64,000 nt of DNA from the NCBI GenBank assembly GCA_027484985.1, contig JAIXRW010000042.1:42242-106241 (forward strand), in the 5' to 3' direction. The notes below the pieces were generated by a model. It was not told the origin of the DNA. It did no database searches and worked only from the letters and a program-made list of their open reading frames with translations. Each line of letters opens with the position of its first letter. Position 1 is the stretch's first letter. Positions 61,750 through 64,000 of the stretch are shown one piece after another. Origin of the DNA: Rhodobacter sp. (GTDB taxonomy: Bacteria > Pseudomonadota > Alphaproteobacteria > Rhodobacterales > Rhodobacteraceae). The translations under genes and the position numbers were made by a program.

Positions 61750-62645
61750 TCCACGTTCTGGACCTGTTCGCGCATCTGGTCGATCACGGTCTTGAGGTCA
61801 AGCCCGATGCGGGTGAGGGTTCTGGATTGCGATTTGGCGCAGAGGGTGTTCGCCTCGCGCATGAATTCCTGCACGAGGAAATCGAATTTGCGACCCATCG
61901 GGGCGGGGTCGGCCAACAGGGCGCGGGCGGCGGCGATATGGGCAGAGAGGCGGTCGAGTTCCTCGGTCACGTCCTGTTTGACCGCCAGCAGGGCGAGTTC
62001 CTGTGCAAGGCGGGCGTCGTCGATGCCATCGGCTTGGGCGAGGAGTTTTGCCACGGCATCGCGCAGGGCGGCGGCGGCGTGGTCGCGGCGGGCGGCGGCG
62101 GCGGCGGTTGCTTCGGCGTGGAGGGTGGCGATCTGGTCAAGCTGGGCCGCGATCACGGCATTGAGGGCGGCACCTTCGGCGGCGCGCATGGCGGTGAAGG
62201 CGGCAAGCAGGGCGGGAAGATCGGCCATGATCGCCAGGCGCAGGGGGGCGGTGTCTTCGTCGGTTGCGGCGGTGTCGAGGACGCCGCGCACGGCCAGGAC
62301 ATCGGCTGCGGTGGCCTGGGCCAGCGTGACGCCCTGTTCCATTGCGGCCTGTTCGATGGTGCCGAGCGCGCGCAGCACCTGTGCCAGCGCGGGGGCGTTG
62401 ACGCGCAGCCCTTCGGCGCCATCGGCCATGCCATCGCGCTGGACTTTCAGCGAGAGCGAGACATTGCCGCGACCGATGGCCTTGGTGATTTCGGTTCTGA
62501 GGGCGAGTTCGAGACCGTCGATCCAATCGGGCACGCGCAGGCGCAGGTCGAGCCCCTTGCCGTTGACCGAGCGGATATCCCATGTCCAGCTATGGCCTGC
62601 GCCCTGCCCTTTTGCGGCGGCGAACCCTGTCATCGAGATGGTCAT
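61746..62645 (-). CDS. yicC: YicC family protein, probable endoribonuclease
   Basis: This 299-residue protein begins [14 protein letters not shown] and has [14 protein letters not shown] near residue 30 and the C-terminal family block [22 protein letters not shown]. Members act as endoribonucleases or RNase adaptors and are often next to gmk, as here. It is the first gene of the yicC-gmk-carbonic anhydrase operon. Confidence 0.94.
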   Translation of the reverse strand: MTISMTGFAAAKGQGAGHSWTWDIRSVNGKGLDLRLRVPDWIDGLELALRTEITKAIGRGNVSLSLKVQRDGMADGAEGLRVNAPALAQVLRALGTIEQAAMEQGVTLAQATAADVLAVRGVLDTAATDEDTAPLRLAIMADLPALLAAFTAMRAAEGAALNAVIAAQLDQIATLHAEATAAAAARRDHAAAALRDAVAKLLAQADGIDDARLAQELALLAVKQDVTEELDRLSAHIAAARALLADPAPMGRKFDFLVQEFMREANTLCAKSQSRTLTRIGLDLKTVIDQMREQVQNVE

Positions 62646-62820
62646 GCGCTGTTCCCCTGATCCTGCGGCGGGCGGATATTTACCATTCGTGGAAAATCCT
62701 CTGCAATCCGGCCCGATGCGGGATTATTCTGGGCCCGCGTTGTCGCACGGGTAATCAGCCCGCGCTTTCGTCCGTAACAGAGGGCGAGAATGCCGACAAC
62801 AGGCGCAGCGGGCAGAAGCG

Positions 62821-63366
62821 ATGACCCTGATACGACCAGAGCAGGACGGGTTCCCCCGGCGGGCCGTGACGCAGGCGCCGGTGGCGGCCCGTTTGCGCGG
62901 GCATTGGCAGGCGCTGTGGCAGGCGGACGGGCCGCGCGGGCGGTTGCCGCGGCGCGACCAGTTGGACCCGCGGGCGATGGGGCCGCTGCTGGCGTCGGTC
63001 TTTCTGATCGACTGGACGGAAAGCGGGGCGGCGCGGTTCCGCATTGCGGGGCAGGTGTTCACGCGGCTTTACGGGATGCAGTTGCATGGCGCGCCGCTGG
63101 CGCTGTTGTTCGAGCCGAGCGAACGGGCCGAGATCGGGCGGATTGCGCGGGCGGCCTGCGAGGGGCCTGAGACGGTTGATCTGGTGTTGCGGTCAGAGGG
63201 GGGCGCGGGGCGGCCGCCCATCGGGGCGCGGATGCTGATCTTGCCGCTGGAGGACCGGTGGGGCGGGCGGACGCTGGCGCTTGGCTCGCTCGAGGTGGCG
63301 GGGGATGTGGGGCGGGCGCCAAGGCGGTTCAGGATAGAGCGGTGCCTGCGCGCGCCGTTGGGATGA
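62821..63366 (+). CDS. PAS domain protein (PAS_5 family)
   Basis: This 181-residue protein is mostly a single PAS_5 domain: LRGHWQALW, RRDQLDPRAMGPLLASVFLIDW, FRIAGQVFTRLYGMQLHGAPL and the closing ARMLILPLEDR. The family is abundant in alphaproteobacteria and has no assigned role. No output domain is attached, so it would act through a partner. It is divergent from yicC and convergent with the DAHP synthase gene. Confidence 0.82.
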   Translation: MTLIRPEQDGFPRRAVTQAPVAARLRGHWQALWQADGPRGRLPRRDQLDPRAMGPLLASVFLIDWTESGAARFRIAGQVFTRLYGMQLHGAPLALLFEPSERAEIGRIARAACEGPETVDLVLRSEGGAGRPPIGARMLILPLEDRWGGRTLALGSLEVAGDVGRAPRRFRIERCLRAPLG

Positions 63367-63398
63367 AAAAGGGCGGCCCGCTGCGGGGCCGCCCTTTT
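63367..63398. terminator. Bidirectional terminator
   Basis: A 9-bp stem GGGCGGCCC/GGGCCGCCC with A4 on one side and T4 on the other lies between two convergent stops. It suits termination in both directions. Confidence 0.85.
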
Positions 63399-63414
63399 GC
63401 CTAGGCGAGGGGGA

Positions 63415-64000
63415 TCAGAGCGCGACGCGGCGTTCGGTATCGCGGCGGGCGGTGAGTTCTTCCGACACGAGGAAGGCCAGTTCCAGCGATTGGCTGGCGT
63501 TCAGGCGCGGGTCGCAGGCGGTGTGGTAGCGATCCGACAGATCCTCATCCGTCACGGCGCGCAGGCCGCCGGTGCATTCGGTCACATCCTTGCCGGTCAT
63601 TTCGAAATGCACGCCGCCGGGGATGGTGCCTTCGGCCTTGTGGATGGCGAAAAACTCGCGGACCTCGCGCAGGACAGAGTCGAAGGGGCGGGTCTTGTAG
63701 CCCGACGAGGATTTGATCGTGTTGCCGTGCATCGGGTCGCAGGACCAGACGACATTCGCGCCTTCCTGCTGCACGGTCTTGATCAGGCGCGGCAGGTGGT
63801 CGCCCACCTTGCCCGCGCCGAAGCGCGCGATCAGCGTCAGGCGTCCGGGTTCGTTGGCCGGGTTCAGCTTGGCCATCAGCACCTTGAGGTCCTCGGCCGT
63901 GGTCGAGGGGCCGCATTTCAGGCCGATCGGGTTGAGCACGCCGCGGCAGAATTCGACATGCGCGCCATCGGGCTGGCGGGTGCGGTCGCCGATCCAGATC
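63415..64000 (-). CDS. Class II 3-deoxy-7-phosphoheptulonate synthase, 5' part outside window
   Basis: The C-terminal 195 residues or so of a class II (plant-type) DAHP synthase are present, and the frame runs open to the window edge. This enzyme condenses phosphoenolpyruvate and erythrose 4-phosphate at the start of aromatic amino acid synthesis. [34 protein letters not shown] and [14 protein letters not shown] are the conserved metal and substrate segments. The N-terminal part lies beyond 64000, so the start is unknown. Confidence 0.94.
   Translation of the reverse strand, partial: IWIGDRTRQPDGAHVEFCRGVLNPIGLKCGPSTTAEDLKVLMAKLNPANEPGRLTLIARFGAGKVGDHLPRLIKTVQQEGANVVWSCDPMHGNTIKSSSGYKTRPFDSVLREVREFFAIHKAEGTIPGGVHFEMTGKDVTECTGGLRAVTDEDLSDRYHTACDPRLNASQSLELAFLVSEELTARRDTERRVAL

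Overview
The window is chromosomal DNA of an alphaproteobacterium, most likely order Rhodobacterales (Rhodobacter/Gemmobacter/Tabrizicola-like). The evidence is the high GC content, the repeated intergenic motif GTATTTGGGCAAAGGTGAA, GGAGG-type ribosome binding sites, many 4-base ATGA overlaps, and the gene neighbourhoods: form II cox SLM, class II DAHP synthase, a DUF4167 protein, iol genes under an RpiR-type regulator, and prfA-prmC. It is dense, mostly intact housekeeping and metabolic sequence. I saw no phage, insertion sequence, CRISPR array, rRNA or tRNA.

Layout. 1-5.4 kb: an HNH nuclease and a form II CO/xanthine-dehydrogenase-like operon (coxG-S-L-M, minus strand). 5.7-9.8 kb: a three-gene signalling operon on the minus strand (LuxR-type response regulator, FIST-domain sensor, PAS hybrid histidine kinase) that resembles the NosP/NahK nitric-oxide module. 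10-21.8 kb: a lytic transglycosylase lipoprotein, then a complete glycogen operon (glgP-glgB-glgC-glgA-glgX-pgm, minus strand). 22-28.1 kb: an NsrR-like Rrf2 regulator behind an FNR-type box, an M19 dipeptidase, and copper homeostasis (copA-cueR with a CueR operator, copZ) with an RTX-repeat protein gene between copA and copZ. 28.1-33.1 kb: a TfoX C-domain protein, ndk, a Cys-rich lipoprotein, an ABC-F ATPase coupled to marC, and a membrane aspartyl protease. 33.1-42.9 kb: the outer-membrane biogenesis region, holC-pepA divergent from lptF-lptG-lptD-surA-pdxA-ksgA. 42.9-52.4 kb: a DUF4167 protein, prfA-prmC, DUF1499, an agmatinase-family enzyme, an M20 amidohydrolase, mazG, an iron-binding protein and a nucleoside hydrolase. 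52.4-60.6 kb: a PhoR-like kinase, a small unknown gene and the inositol operon iolR/iolC-D-E-B, with the same palindrome in front of iolR and iolC. 60.6-64 kb: yicC-gmk-gamma carbonic anhydrase, a PAS_5 protein and the truncated aroG/aroF of class II.

How the genes work together. The glycogen operon holds synthesis and breakdown in one unit. The lpt/surA cluster provides LPS export and outer-membrane protein folding. The cop genes form a copper sensor, pump and chaperone set. The iol genes take inosose through the dehydratase, hydrolase, isomerase and kinase steps, with an aldolase-like domain fused to the kinase.

The most unusual signal is non-coding. Two families of structured repeats fill the intergenic spaces. 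The first is a mosaic element made of a GC-rich hairpin joined to GTATTTGGGCAAAGGTGAA, seen at ten loci as singles, inverted pairs or partial copies. The second is a family of perfect short-loop hairpins, seen singly or in tandem clusters of two to four. In addition, the plus strand changes from C-rich on the left to G-rich on the right, around 31-36 kb, whatever the direction of the genes.
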